Part shown: piece after piece, positions 26,804 to 36,167 of the stretch | Layout: each line of letters opens with the position of its first letter | Position numbering within the stretch: position 1 is the stretch's first letter | Origin: Albidovulum sp. | Lineage (GTDB): Bacteria; Pseudomonadota; Alphaproteobacteria; Rhodobacterales; Rhodobacteraceae | Length of the DNA: 64,000 nucleotides | Direction of reading: 5' to 3' | NCBI GenBank assembly: GCA_028823855.1 | Contig: JAPPFL010000041.1 | Span: 18,171-82,170, forward strand | Position numbers and translations under genes: made by a program | The notes under the pieces: generated by a model | Told to the model about the DNA's origin: nothing | Databases searched by the model: none | Seen by the model: only the letters and a program-made list of their open reading frames with translations

Positions 26804-27226
26804 CTACAACGTCATGTGCCGCGCTCTGGCGCCGCGTTCGAGTGCCGCCGCCGCAAGCCGGTCGATGTCGAGTTCGTGCCTGACTTCAAGCAGTATGCTG
26901 AGTTCGTCCTGGTCGAGCCTGCCGTCCGCAGCTGCGATGTCGCAAGCCATCGCGTATGCCGTCTCATAAAGGCGAGCCGGTAGCGCGTCGCGAACCAGTC
27001 CGAACAGTGCTTGAAGTCCTTCGGGATCCTCTAGCAAGTCGAGTACCGTTCGAGATATCCACTCGATGCGGTCGGTATCGAAATCCGCGAACGCCGGAAA
27101 ATGGTTGACGATTCTCTCGATAGCGACGAGTTCAGCCGTTTTCATATTCTCGTCGGATGCTGAAACTGCGACCATGATGGCCAAGAGCGCGTCCTGCGCG
27201 GTAAACGTGGATGAAGTTCTATTCAT
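26804..27226 (-). CDS. TerB-family protein
   Basis: A 140-residue helical protein of the TerB/tellurite-resistance family: ALLAIMVAVSASDENMKTAE, then a mirrored acidic segment MACDIAAADGRLDQDELSIL. The two acidic E/D clusters on successive helices are the family's metal-binding feature. The conserved AxADGxxxxxE pattern is clear. It is a single gene, convergent with the preceding operon and divergent from lysyl-tRNA synthetase. Solitary TerB proteins are common housekeeping accessories of unclear function. Confidence 0.88.
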   Translation of the reverse strand: MNRTSSTFTAQDALLAIMVAVSASDENMKTAELVAIERIVNHFPAFADFDTDRIEWISRTVLDLLEDPEGLQALFGLVRDALPARLYETAYAMACDIAAADGRLDQDELSILLEVRHELDIDRLAAAALERGARARHMTL

Positions 27227-27347
27227 TGTACTTTTCTTAGGCTAGCATTGCTTGCGTTGCGTATGCGTCCTTAGTTATTGACCGTGTCGGCGCACTTCAA
27301 TAGTGCTTATTGGTCGCCGGGGAATTTGCGCGGAATCGAACCGAAAA

Positions 27348-28925
27348 ATGGCAAGCCAAAGAGAAAATTCCTTGAAATCCAAAGCTTGGCCATTCGAAGA
27401 GGCGCGGAAAGTACTGGCCAGAATTCGAACCGGCCAGCCGGAAAAAGGCCATGTACTTTTTCAAACGGGATACGGACCATCCGGGCTTCCCCACATCGGC
27501 ACGTTCGGCGAAGTAGCTCGCACAAACATGGTGCGGAAGGCATTCGAGCAAATTTCGGATATTCCCACTAGGCTAATTTGCTTTTCCGACGATATGGACG
27601 GTCTGAGAAAGGTTCCGGGAAACGTGCCGAACGCCGGGCAAATGGAATTGGATTTAGGGCTTCCGCTAACGAAAGTCCGGGACCCGTTCGGCGAATTCGA
27701 AAGTTTCGGCCAGCACAACAACGAAAGGCTCAGAGCCTTTCTCGACCAGTTCGGTTTCAATTACGAATTTGCTTCTTCCACTCGCTACTATCAAGAGGGT
27801 CGCTTCGACGAATTGCTGCTTTCAATTCTTGATCGCTTCGATGAAATCATGGCGATCATGCTTCCATCGCTCGGCGGCGTGTCCGAAGGACGGAAAGAAA
27901 CATACTCGCCATTTCTTCCTCTAAGCCCGAAAACGGGCCAGGTTCTCCAGGTCCCGACACTCGAAAGAAATCCTTCCAAGGGTACAATCGTCTATCAAGA
28001 GCCGGACGGCGAAAGAGTTGAAACGCCGGTAACGGGCGGGCGTGTCAAGCTACAATGGAAGCCCGACTGGGCAATGAGGTGGGCGGCGCTCGAAGTCGAC
28101 TACGAAATGTACGGGAAGGATTTAATACCTTCCGCTTCGCTGGCAAGCAAAATTTGCAGAAAATTGGGAAGGCAGCCTCCGGTTAATCTTAGCTATGAGT
28201 TGTTTCTGGACGCCGACGGCCAAAAAATCTCGAAATCGAAAGGCAACGGGTTGTCTATAGAAGAATGGCTGGCTTACGCTTCGCCTGAAAGCCTTTCGCT
28301 GTTTATGTATCAAAAGCCCAAGACCGCCAAGCGGCTTTACTTTGACATTATTCCCAAAACTGTCGACGAGTATCATCAGCATTTGCGCGCATTCCAAAGT
28401 CAGGATGACGCGCAGCGACTCAACAATCCTGTTTGGCATATCCATGGCGGTCGGCCGCCAGAATCGAAAATGGTCGTTCCGTTCGCGACTCTTCTCAATC
28501 TGGCTTCGGTGGTTTCGGCGGAAGACCCTGCGGTGCTTTGGGGATTCCTCGCAAGGTACGCGCCTAGTGCGAATCCTGCAAACAATCCGGACCTGGACCG
28601 CGCGGTCCATTTTGCGCTTCGGTACTATCGAGACAAAGTCGCGCCGGCGCGCAAGTTCCGGGCACCGGATGCACGGGAAAGCGCGGCCCTGAGGGATTTG
28701 GCGGACCGCCTTCGAACTTGGAAGGGCAATGTGGATCCCGAATCGCTTCAGTCGGTTGCTTTCGCTGTTGGTCGCGAGCACGGGTTCGAGCCGCTAAGGG
28801 ATTGGTTCCGCGCATTGTATGAAGTTTTGCTCGGCGCAAGCCAAGGTCCGCGGTTCGGAGGGTTTATCGCACTCTACGGAATCGGTGAAACGGCCGAACT
28901 AATTTATCGGAGAGTCGGCGGCTAA
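27348..28925 (+). CDS. lysK: class I lysyl-tRNA synthetase
   Basis: The 525-residue enzyme charges tRNA-Lys. HIGH motif: GPSGLPHIGTFGEV near residue 47. KMSKS motif: DGQKISKSKGNGLS near residue 300. The class I-specific C-terminal helical anticodon-binding region follows (PVWHIHGG onwards). Class I LysRS is found in archaea and in a subset of bacteria, including most alphaproteobacteria, so it supports the taxonomic reading. ATG 27348 is preferred; a frame upstream of it has no family residues. The nearby spaced stem-loop at 29164 may end the transcript. Confidence 0.95.
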   Translation: MASQRENSLKSKAWPFEEARKVLARIRTGQPEKGHVLFQTGYGPSGLPHIGTFGEVARTNMVRKAFEQISDIPTRLICFSDDMDGLRKVPGNVPNAGQMELDLGLPLTKVRDPFGEFESFGQHNNERLRAFLDQFGFNYEFASSTRYYQEGRFDELLLSILDRFDEIMAIMLPSLGGVSEGRKETYSPFLPLSPKTGQVLQVPTLERNPSKGTIVYQEPDGERVETPVTGGRVKLQWKPDWAMRWAALEVDYEMYGKDLIPSASLASKICRKLGRQPPVNLSYELFLDADGQKISKSKGNGLSIEEWLAYASPESLSLFMYQKPKTAKRLYFDIIPKTVDEYHQHLRAFQSQDDAQRLNNPVWHIHGGRPPESKMVVPFATLLNLASVVSAEDPAVLWGFLARYAPSANPANNPDLDRAVHFALRYYRDKVAPARKFRAPDARESAALRDLADRLRTWKGNVDPESLQSVAFAVGREHGFEPLRDWFRALYEVLLGASQGPRFGGFIALYGIGETAELIYRRVGG

Positions 28926-29163
28926 TTTCCGCGTGCAAATCGACGTCATTGGAAAGCGTGGCATTAATTCCATTTTTTGGTATCGTCGGGCTCGCGCCAT
29001 CTTAGGATTAAATTGCGTTAATAGAAAATTCGAAATCCGGTTGGCTGATTCGGTATTACGGACATTCTGCAACAGGGTCGGGATTCTGCGCGGAAATGGA
29101 AAAACGCGTCGGTATCCATATATGAGCGTTTCGGCATCAATATTTTCCTAGCGTTGGAAATCC

Positions 29164-29180
29164 GCCGGCCAAATGCCGGC
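29164..29180. terminator. weak stem-loop downstream of lysK
   Basis: GCCGGC-(5)-GCCGGC is a short perfect stem followed by TTAAA, about 240 bases after the lysK stop. It could be a poor intrinsic terminator. Confidence 0.3.
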
Positions 29181-29275
29181 TTAAACTCATTCCCATCGCC
29201 GGCGGGCGGAATGGCGCCGATTGCCGTTCACCTCTCTCAACATTCGGGCAATTGCGGAAACCGAAGGTAGAATGC

Positions 29276-29810
29276 ATGCAATGGTATACCGCGGGTACGC
29301 ATTTCGGACACGACAATATCATCAAGCACTGCAAGTATCCATCCAAATCATCTCAAGACATGGGCGCCAATACTGTCGCCAACATCCAAAACTTTGTTGA
29401 GGACGCCGACGATCTTTGGATTGTCGGAGACTTCGCGTTCGGTAAAAATAGCCGCGAAAATTTTACTTGGAGGAGATATTTGACGCGCTTCCCGGTCGCA
29501 AGAATCTTGTTGTCGGAAACCACGATGGACCTAAAACGGTTGAATTGCCCTGGGAATCTATCGAAAAACTTGTCGAAGTGTAGGATGGGCCAGAAAAGGC
29601 GAAGTATTCACTCTACCACTATCCGGTGGTGACTTGGAATGGGTTTAATCGGGCAGCGCTGAAGTTCTTTGGCCATGTGCGCGGCAATTGGCTCGGCTCG
29701 CGAAAACTAGTCAATATCGGTGTCGGTGTCTGGGGCTTTAGGACGGTCAAATTCGATGACATCGTAAACAGAGCGTCAGGTTTGCCGGAATTCAAATTCT
29801 GGGAACAAAT
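29276..29810 (+). pseudogene. metallophosphoesterase gene with a frameshift and a nonsense codon
   Basis: Motifs of a small calcineurin-type phosphoesterase occur in order but in two frames: TAGTHFGHDNIIKHC (first metal motif, with Thr where Asp is usual), DLWIVGDFAFG, then after a frameshift near 29460 the segment FDALPGRKNLVVGNHDG, a TAG at about 29581, then YSLYHYPVVTWNGFN and FFGHVRGN. The GNHD and GH-x-H-type motifs are visible, so the fold was once complete. No functional product is possible without suppression of both lesions. Confidence 0.75.
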
Positions 29811-30321
29811 TGCGAAAGTCCATGCTCGTGCACTGGCTCGATTCCTAAGTCAAGTGCTGCCCGGAAATAATCCGGCGATTCGGACCGGGAGCGCGCAGCG
29901 GAACTGCCGTATTGGGAACATTACGTGAACAAGAGTGGCGTTGCGCCACGCCTTGTTGCGGTGCCTCTCCCGAAAAGCGGCACTCCGTCGATTTCCGAAC
30001 GGGATCCGGCGTTTCAGCCGGAAAGGCGCAGCAGCTGTCCGACGGGCCACAATCCCGAACATTTAATGTTGAAATGAGCTGTATTCCGCGGCAGGATGGT
30101 TTCCTCTCACGGCGTCATGCTCCGGCCTCCGTCGGACGGTTTCATCGCGATTTGCAGGTCATCCTAGGCGCCGTCTGCCGTTTCCGTCTCTATTTAAATG
30201 GTAACATCGAATGCGGATTTGCCGGCGAGCAACGCGTTTTCCGGGACCGACCACACGTCACGGGAAAAAACGCATGACAATTTTGCGCAAACTCAAGATT
30301 GGTAACATGGCCGTTGGTGGC

Positions 30322-30474
30322 CTAGCCGAGAACAGAGTACGCTTGTAACTCAACTAAGTCTCCTGGTTGGCGTAAAACTACGGCGGCAGCCTGCCCATTT
30401 GTCATAATTTCAGTCAAGCTGCAAAAGCCTGTACATGGCGCTTTCCGGTCCCAGCCTACCGGGGTGCTTAGCAT
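30322..30474 (-). CDS. possible 50-residue small protein, unknown
   Basis: An ATG at 30474 opens a 50-codon frame ending at TAG 30322. AGGAGA lies 12-17 bases upstream of the ATG. The composition looks protein-like (SLTEIMTNGQAAAVVLRQPG, then DLVELQAYSVLG) and hydrophobic residues are regularly spaced. I recognise no family. It sits directly beside the first transposase fossil and could be a remnant rather than a gene. Confidence 0.3.
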   Translation of the reverse strand: MLSTPVGWDRKAPCTGFCSLTEIMTNGQAAAVVLRQPGDLVELQAYSVLG

Positions 30475-30536
30475 ACTAGTCACATTTCTCCTAAGCTAAC
30501 TTGCTTCAGAAGGCCGCTTTCCCCTCCCTCGGCCAC

Positions 30537-30930
30537 CTACGCTTGTTGGGCGAGGCGGAACTGGCCGTCCCAAAGGAACTGATGCCCCGGCGGCCGGTCG
30601 TTCTTGCGGTTCAGAAAGCCCCCAAGCATGGCCGCGAGCATCATCGCGTCGCCTAGGGTCTCGGACCGCCTCGCGCGGCGAATCTTGGCGAAGTTGCCGA
30701 GCTCAGCGAGCTCGGCCTCCGAGAACATCAAGGCGGCATCTAGCCCCGGCGTTCGCCGCCCGAGATGGGTGTGGGCCGCCAGCCGCCACGCGATCACCGC
30801 ATTGATCGCCGCCGCCCTTTTGATCCGCGCGGTGGTGCCAAACGCGACCTCCTCGGCCTCGCTCTCGCGGTCTATCGCCCCTGATAGACACAGCTGAAGT
30901 TCCCAATGTGAAACTCACCACTTACCTACA
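30537..30930 (-). mobile_element. 3' fragment of an IS4/Tn5-like transposase
   Basis: The last 130 codons of a Tn5-type transposase: ARIKRAAAINAVIAWRLAAH, THLGRRTPGLDAAL, then the terminal ETLGDAMMLAAMLGGFLNRK and PPGHQFLWDGQFRLA. The final stretch matches the dimerisation tail of Tn5-like transposases (a GGYLNRK-like motif, then PPGHQ). The 5' part, including the catalytic triad, is missing; homology fades around 30930. Confidence 0.8.
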
Positions 30931-31141
30931 TTGCAGCGGTGAATCTCAGATCACGCCCACAACCGGCAAACGGGGCTCTCACATGGCTCATAGAGAAGCA
31001 TTACGGCTGCTCGAACATGACGCCCACATCAAATCAGTGCACAACCCGCTACCTAAACTTCTTCTTCGAGGATTTGACCATGCTCCCTAAGCCAGCCGCG
31101 CGTCCTGTCCATGGTGGGCGCTTGTGTTTTCACTATGTTCC

Positions 31142-31560
31142 AGAATTGCCGAGGAGTGGCGCGAGGTCGTCGAGGATTTCGAGCGGGATGGCGCGGCCGC
31201 TGCCTACTGCAAGGGTCGCAGCCCGAGGACGCGGACGCTGCTGCGCTTGCGCCAACCCGGCTCCGGCGGATTCGGCCGCGTGTGACGCGGAGCTCGATCT
31301 CGGCGGTGGCATGGTTCTCCGGCTTCGATGGCGGGAATGCCGGCGAATGTTCCCGAGAGCGGCATCTGGCTGTCGGCGCGTCCGGCCGACATGCGCAAGT
31401 CCCTCGACGGCCTAGCCGCGCCGGTGCGCAACGAGCTCGGCGGGGACGTCGTCTCGGGCGGCTGGTTCGTCTTCGACGACCGCCGCCGCAAGTGCTACGC
31501 GCGTCTGCGCGTCGCCGGGCCCAAAAAGATCTCCGGAATTCGCTGATTTTCTTGCGAATT
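31142..31560 (+). mobile_element. IS66-type orf1 and orf2 (tnpA, tnpB) fragments
   Basis: Two consecutive pieces. First, RIAEEWREVVEDFERDGAAA with a nearby CKG, like the IS66 TnpA N terminus, ends at a TGA near 31285. Second, 31328-31546 encodes VPESGIWLSARPADMRKSLD, a hallmark of the IS66 accessory protein TnpB, then FVFDDRRRKCYARLR before homology stops. Both are truncated and the order is as in IS66. Confidence 0.7.
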
Positions 31561-31824
31561 TGCGCTTCTGGTGCTTTACGAGAGGCCGGCGCCCGATATA
31601 GTGTATTCGAGGCTAATCAAGGGATCATCGGACGATGGATGCCGCCGCCGAACTGGTTCAGCCTGAAATCGACTGTGGGAAGCTTCAAGCCGACTTCATC
31701 GGATCGTCGGCGAACCAATCCTTCCACCGCCTCCGCTCCTACCTCCGTCCAGCAGAACAGCTAGTTCTTCCGTCCGGGAGGAAGAACCCGCAGCCTGCGC
31801 TCCAGATGGTTTGTGTTGCAAAAT
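31561..31824. other. unassigned spacer between IS66 and IS21 remnants
   Basis: About 260 bases with no recognisable gene. It contains a frame 31635-31838 without family resemblance. Confidence 0.4.
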
Positions 31825-31888
31825 TCTGGAACACTTGACCGACAATCTGGTGGCACCTGACCGGGAATCCGGCCGCACTTGACTGCGA
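31825..31888. repeat. IS21-type terminal repeats (three imperfect direct copies)
   Basis: Three consecutive units of about 21 bases: TCTGGAACACTTGACCGACA, then TCTGGTGGCACCTGACCGGG, then TCCGGCCGCACTTGACTGCG. Their shared core is TCxGG...CACxTGAC. IS21 elements carry two or three such direct repeats at each end as transposase-binding sites. They lie about 245 bases beyond the istB fragment, in the right position for that element's end. Confidence 0.7.
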
Positions 31889-32132
31889 CGATCCGCGCGA
31901 AGCGCGCTGTTTCTTCCGGAACCGTTGCCTAGGTTCCGTTTCTCCCTTCCTGATGTCGGCAGGCTGGCCGGAGGCCAGCCCCTTGCGAGCGTAAGCGAGC
32001 CGTCCCTGGCATTCAAGTCTGGAACGCGGCGGCTCGCCCCCCATATGGCAAGGCCACCGCGCGTTCCCGTAGTCAGGATCAGGACCCCGGCGCCGCAAGG
32101 CGCCCCTGCACGCCGGCTTGCCAGAGCCCCCT

Positions 32133-32430
32133 TCAAGTCCCGCTGCCGTCCAGCGGCGGCGGCGCGTTCCTCTCGCGCTGGGACACGCCCGTCAGCTCGA
32201 TGCGGGAGGCGTTGTGGACGATGCGGTCGAGCACGGCGTCCGCGATCGTCGGCTCCCCGATCAGCCCGGGCCAGCGATCCGTCGGGATCTGGCTGGTGAT
32301 CACGATGGACTTGCGCCCGTAGCGCTGCTCGACGATCTCCGGCAGGTCCCACCGGCCCTCCGCGGAGAATCCCTGCAGGCCCCAGTCGTCAAGTGCCAGA
32401 AGCGAGACCTTGGCGAGGCGGCGCAGGCCC
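32133..32430 (-). mobile_element. istB: 3' fragment of IS21-family istB (ATPase helper)
   Basis: The frame reads LALDDWGLQGFSAEGRWDLP, then IVEQRYGRKSIVITSQIPTD, then DPT-like GEPTIADAVLDRIVHNASRI, a good match to the C-terminal half of IstB (Walker B DD, sensor SQ). The N-terminal part with Walker A is absent: near 32430 the sequence switches to an IS66 transposase. The transposase gene istA is not in the window. Confidence 0.85.
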
Positions 32431-32772
32431 GGTTGCCGTCCGAGAGCAGCGCGCCCTTGAAGTCGCCGAGCAGGTCGGGGACGGCTCCGTTCCCGCGGTC
32501 CAGCTGGAAGCGGAAATCGATTTCGCGGGGGTCGCCGAACACCGGTCGGAACCTAGGCGGTCCGCATCTTTCGCGATCCGCCCGGTCCGGATCGGCGTCT
32601 CGTCCATGGCGACCGCCCCGCTCTCCAGGATCGACTGGAACTGGGCGTCCCGGATCGGGGCCAGCGGCGAGGCGAACCCCAGCATCCAGTTCGTCGGGTT
32701 GTAGCGGCTCGCCCGGATCCCGGTCGCCTCCAGCCGCCGGCGTTGACTGGTCAAATACATCGACGCTGACAC
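32430..32772 (-). mobile_element. IS66-type transposase (tnpC) internal fragment, frameshifted
   Basis: The segment RLEATGIRASRYNPTNWMLG with LESGAVAMDETPIRTGR, containing the Asp-Glu-Thr-Pro catalytic block, continues in another frame as RFRPVFGDPREIDFRFQLDR and LLGDFKGALLSDGNRA, as in IS66 TnpC. Both ends are truncated; it abuts istB on one side and an IS4 tail on the other. Confidence 0.75.
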
Positions 32773-33148
32773 CGAGTTCCGGCTGGCGACGACGCTGCTC
32801 TACGAGCGGAAGTATCCAGCCGAGGCCCTGGCCGACCTCTACCGCAGACGCTGGGAGGAGGAGGAATTCTAAGGGGTCGGGAAGGATCTTATCGGCGAGT
32901 TCCAGGGGCGGACCGAGCGCGGCGTCGGCGACCGTCCCGACATGCGCGCCAACTTCCGGAACGGGATGCACCTGCTCGGCCGCGAGATCGAAGCGATGTT
33001 CCTCGCGCACGGCGCCTTCGTCGCTGAATCCGTCGCGCGGATCACGGCCGGGCTCTCCCGCTGCCTGCAGCGCGAGCGGCAGGGGAGATCGTATCCGAGA
33101 GTGTCGATGAAGCCGAGGAGCAAGTGGATGAAGCGCAAGCCCGCCTGA
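32762..33148 (+). mobile_element. 3' fragment of an IS4-family transposase with an in-frame stop
   Basis: TEFRLATTLLYERKYPAEAL, then ALADLYRRRWEEEEF and a TAA at about 32870, then KDLIGEFQGRTERGV, ending RSYPRVSMKPRSKWMKRKPA. The Y-(2)-R-(3)-E-type motif (YRRRWEEEE) marks the end of the catalytic core of IS4 transposases, and the basic tail is also typical. It is distinct from the Tn5-like fragment at 30.5 kb. Confidence 0.75.
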
Positions 33149-33229
33149 CGCCCGAATGGCCGGAATCGGGGGCTTTTCTAATCCGAATGGCGAAAATCCT
33201 AAACCGAATGCCATTGCCCCGTCGAATCG

Positions 33230-33910
33230 CCCGGTGTGTTCCTATGTCTTCCGTCCTCCCCGGCTCGGGCTTTTGAGAAAACGGCGCCCTCGGGCATCAA
33301 GCCGGTGGTGGCACAGTGCCACAGTGCCACCGGAAGCTTGCGGGCCAGGGCGACAATCGCCCGTGTCCGCGAGCGCCCGCCACGGGCGCCCGTGCAATTC
33401 CTGTTCCACCGGGTGAGTGCGCTGCCCGGTTGGTGAAACAGCCAGCGCCGGGCCATTTGGATCAGATGCTTGCGCGGCATCGAATTGCCGGCCTTGCCGA
33501 TCGATGCCGCCGCTCGCCCAGAGCGCCGGAACAAGGTGCGCCATGCTCGCTAGTTCCCTGCGGTTGCGGATATCCCGGTAGAAGGGCTTGGCGCCCGGAA
33601 GCAGCGCGTCGTTGTTGCCTATGCCGCGCAGCGCGGCCAGCGCCACCGCGCAATGAGCGTGCTTCGGGACCGCGGTCGCGCGGGGTCGTCCTAGGCGATT
33701 CCAGCCGTTCCGCCTGGATCCTGCGCCTTCCCAGCCCTCAGGGCATCAAAGGCGGCCCCCGCCGCCGCCGCCACGGCCCTCGTCCGCGCCCGGACCGCCT
33801 TCAGTTCGCTGACCACGACGTCCAGGCGATCAACGAGGCAAGGATCTCGGCGCGAATCTCCGGCGGCAGCGGCATGCCGCACCCCGTCTTCAATCTGAAG
33901 TTCCAAAGAA
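33230..33910 (-). mobile_element. 3' half of an IS110-family transposase, several frameshifts
   Basis: Right to left: MPLPPEIRAEI near 33880; then a helix-hairpin-type LAALRGIGNNDALL and FYRDIRNRRELASMAHLVPA (33640-33520); then in another frame KAGNSMPRKHLIQMARRWLF, and TRAIVALARKLPVALWHCAT. This is the transposase_20 (IS116/IS110/IS902) domain with the conserved Ser in its NS-type block. The N-terminal RuvC-like domain is not here. A separate IS110 5' end lies at 35.87-36.17 kb and need not be the same element. Confidence 0.78.
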
Positions 33911-34110
33911 AAAGCAGCGGGTTGTCGGCTGCAACGGTTTGTTTTCCCTTGCAAAATCTCCGATCCGAGCGCCTTCGGAATTGCATTATGCAGGCAAGAC
34001 TTTCTTGAACTTCTCTTCCAATTCTCTCTGACAGGTCCCGCAATATCGACAATTAGGGGCGCAAGAACTATAAAAATTAGAGACGAGGCAGGCGGAAAGG
34101 TCGCCGGGCC
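33911..34110. other. spacer, nothing recognised
   Basis: Two hundred bases of lower GC than both flanks, without a recognisable gene. Confidence 0.4.
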
Positions 34111-35794
34111 ATGCCGAAAATGCACGTCGCCGTCGTCAAGAGGCGAAAGGGGGGGGGAAAACCTACCGGTCGTTTCTCCTGCGGCAGTCCTACCGGGACG
34201 AGAACGGCAGGTCGCAGAAGAGGACCCTTGCGAACCTGTCGAGCCTGCCCGAAGACGCCGTCGCCGTCCTCGACGCCCACCTCAGGAGCCGGATCATGGC
34301 TCCGGCCGGCGAGTCCTTCGAGATTCTGCAGTCCAGAAGCCACGGCGCCGTCCTGGCGGCGCGGGTCGCCTTCCGCCGTCTCGGCGTCGCCGAGCTTCTC
34401 GGCTCCCGCAAAAGCCCCGAGCGCGACACCGCCTGCGCCATGATCGCGGCCCGAATCATCCGGCCGCACCAGAAGCTCGGCACCGTCCGCTGGTGGGCGG
34501 GCACGACGCTGCCGGACGAATTCGGCGTCGGCGGGGCCGACGAGAACGACCTCTACGCGGCCATGGACTGGCTGCTCGCCCGCCAGAGCCGCATCGAGGG
34601 CAAGCTGGCCGGGCGCCACCTCGCCGAGGGCGGCCTGGTGCTGTTCGACCTCAGTTCGAGCCGGTTCGAGGGAACCGCTTGCCCGCTTCGGGCGCAGCCG
34701 CGACGGCAAGAAAGGAAAGCCGCAGGTCAACTTCGGCCTGACGTGCGACGCCGGCGTGCGGCCGGTGGCGGTTTCGGTCCTGCCGGGCGACGCCCGCGAC
34801 CCCGAGATCCTGCTGCCGGCGGTGGAGCGCCTGCGCCGACGCTTCGGGATCCGGCGCATTGCCGTCGTCGGCGACCGCGGCATGATCGTGCAGGCGGGCA
34901 TCGACCGGCTGCGGCGGAGCGATCGAGCCGCTCGACGAGGCCGGGCTGTTCGAGCTGTCCCACCCCGACTTCCCCGGCGAGCGCCTAGTCGCCTGCCGCA
35001 ACCCCCGCCTGGCGGCTCGCCGCGCGCGAACCCGCGAGGCTCTCATGCAGGCCGCCGAAGCCGACCTCGACGCCATCGAAAGGCGCGTCGCGCGCGGAGC
35101 GCTGCGGGGCGCAGCAAATATTGGCATGCGCGTCGGCGAGGTCGTCAACCGCCGCAAGGTCAAGAAGCACTTCGAGTGCCGGATCGGCGACGACTCCTTC
35201 TCGCACCGGCGCAGGGCGGAGTCCGTCCGGCGCGAGCCCGCGCTCGACGGCGTCTACGTGATCCGCACGTCGCCGGCGGCCGAGGACATGGCGGCCGAGG
35301 ACTGCGTGCGCAGCTGCAAGGCCTTGACGCGCGTGGAGCGCGCGTTCCGCACGATGAAGACGGCCGACCTGCATGTTCGGCCGATCCACCACCGAACCGC
35401 GGACCGGGTCAGGGCCCACATCTTCCTGTGCATGCTCGCCTACTACGTCGAGTGGCACATGCGGGAGGCCTGGAGGGATATCCTGTTCTCCGACCCCGAG
35501 CTGGCGGCGTCATGGCGGATGCGAGACCCCGTCGCTCCGGCCCAGAGGTCCGGGGCGGCAAGGCGAAAGGCGGCGACCAGGCGGCTGCCGGACGGAACCC
35601 CCGCCTACAGCTTCCGGACCCTGATAGAGGATCTGGGGACCGTGGTCCGGAACACCTGCCGGGCTCGAGCCGCTTCGGCAAAGGGCGCCGCGGCGACATT
35701 CGAGATGACGACGCTGGCCGAGCCGGAGCAGGAACGCGCCCTGAGCCTGATCGGCGAAATCGGGGCGAATCCAGCAGCGAACGAGGCGATGTAG
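34111..35794 (+). pseudogene. IS1634-family transposase, near full length, three frame changes
   Basis: Nearly the whole transposase is present in pieces: MPKMHVAVVKRRKGGG, then after a run of nine G (34149-34157) KTYRSFLLRQSYRDENGRSQ in the next frame through VLFDLSSSRFEG; a second shift near 34680 to GRSRDGKKGKPQVNFGLTCD and VVGDRGMI; a third change with a small deletion near 34915 to GAIEPLDEAGLFELSHPDFP and on to 35794 (VERAFRTMKTADLHVRPIHH; HIFLCMLAYYVEWHMREAWR). DDE-type motifs FDLSSS, GDRG and the final E block (RAFRTMK) are all visible. No single frame codes for an active enzyme. Confidence 0.85.
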
Positions 35795-35870
35795 GCAGAA
35801 CTCTGCATTTCGATCGAGCAAAACTCCTTGAAAGGAAACGAAAAACTGCGACAATCTCTCTGGAACTTCA
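35795..35870. other. short junction sequence between IS1634 and IS110 remnants
   Basis: Seventy-six bases with no recognised content. The IS110 frame ends in TGA (35868-35870) precisely where similarity to the second copy stops. Confidence 0.4.
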
Positions 35871-36038
35871 GGTCTTCCCCGGAAGACCGTCCACATCTCG
35901 CCGCAACAGATTGTGCAGACCGGCCCTTGACGCACCCGCCGTATCCCCAACCGCCAGAATCCGGCTCTTATTGCTGACTTCCGACGCCGCATAAATCGCA
36001 AAAGTCTCAACCGAGAGGCGAGTGACTGTTTCAACCAC
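35871..36038 (-). mobile_element. IS110-family transposase 5' fragment, copy A
   Basis: From GTG 36038, preceded by AAAGGAG, the frame reads VETVTRLSVETFAIYAASEV, then NKSRILAVGDTAGASRAGLH, ending in TGA at 35868. This is the start of an IS110-type DEDD transposase, and the same segment occurs at 63512-63679 (27,641 bases away, no net indel; about 27 differences in 168 bases by hand count). Everything after residue 56 is missing. Confidence 0.75.
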
Positions 36039-36167
36039 TCTTTGCTCCTTTCATTCTTCGGGCAGGGAGCTTCAGTCCATTCGACAGGGGTCTTCGCCGC
36101 TCCGCGTCCGCCTCCGGTCCAACCTCAGATCGATGCTTGCCTAAACCCGGAATCATGGTATCTGAAG
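36039..36167 (-). ncRNA. IS110 5' untranslated leader, candidate bridge-RNA region, copy A
   Basis: These 129 bases lie upstream of the IS110 start codon and recur, without any net indel and with about 13 differences by hand count, at 63680-63808. In the IS110 family the non-coding left end encodes a structured bridge RNA that pairs with target and donor DNA. Conservation that exceeds the adjacent coding part, and an end-point where both copies diverge abruptly (after CTGAAG), fit that role. I have not folded it. Confidence 0.45.

Noticed and set aside
30299..30530. A structural RNA (tmRNA, SRP RNA or RNase P RNA) in the gap before the Tn5-like fragment
   Set aside because: None of the conserved cores of these RNAs is visible; the stretch instead contains a possible small open frame.
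32118..33110. A 330-codon plus-strand frame in the IS66/IS4 area
   Set aside because: It is an antisense and out-of-phase shadow of istB, IS66 and IS4 fragments in GC-rich DNA.
34756..35994. A 412-codon plus-strand frame as a separate gene
   Set aside because: Only its start is in the IS1634 frame; beyond the third frame change it is an out-of-phase reading of the same pseudogene.
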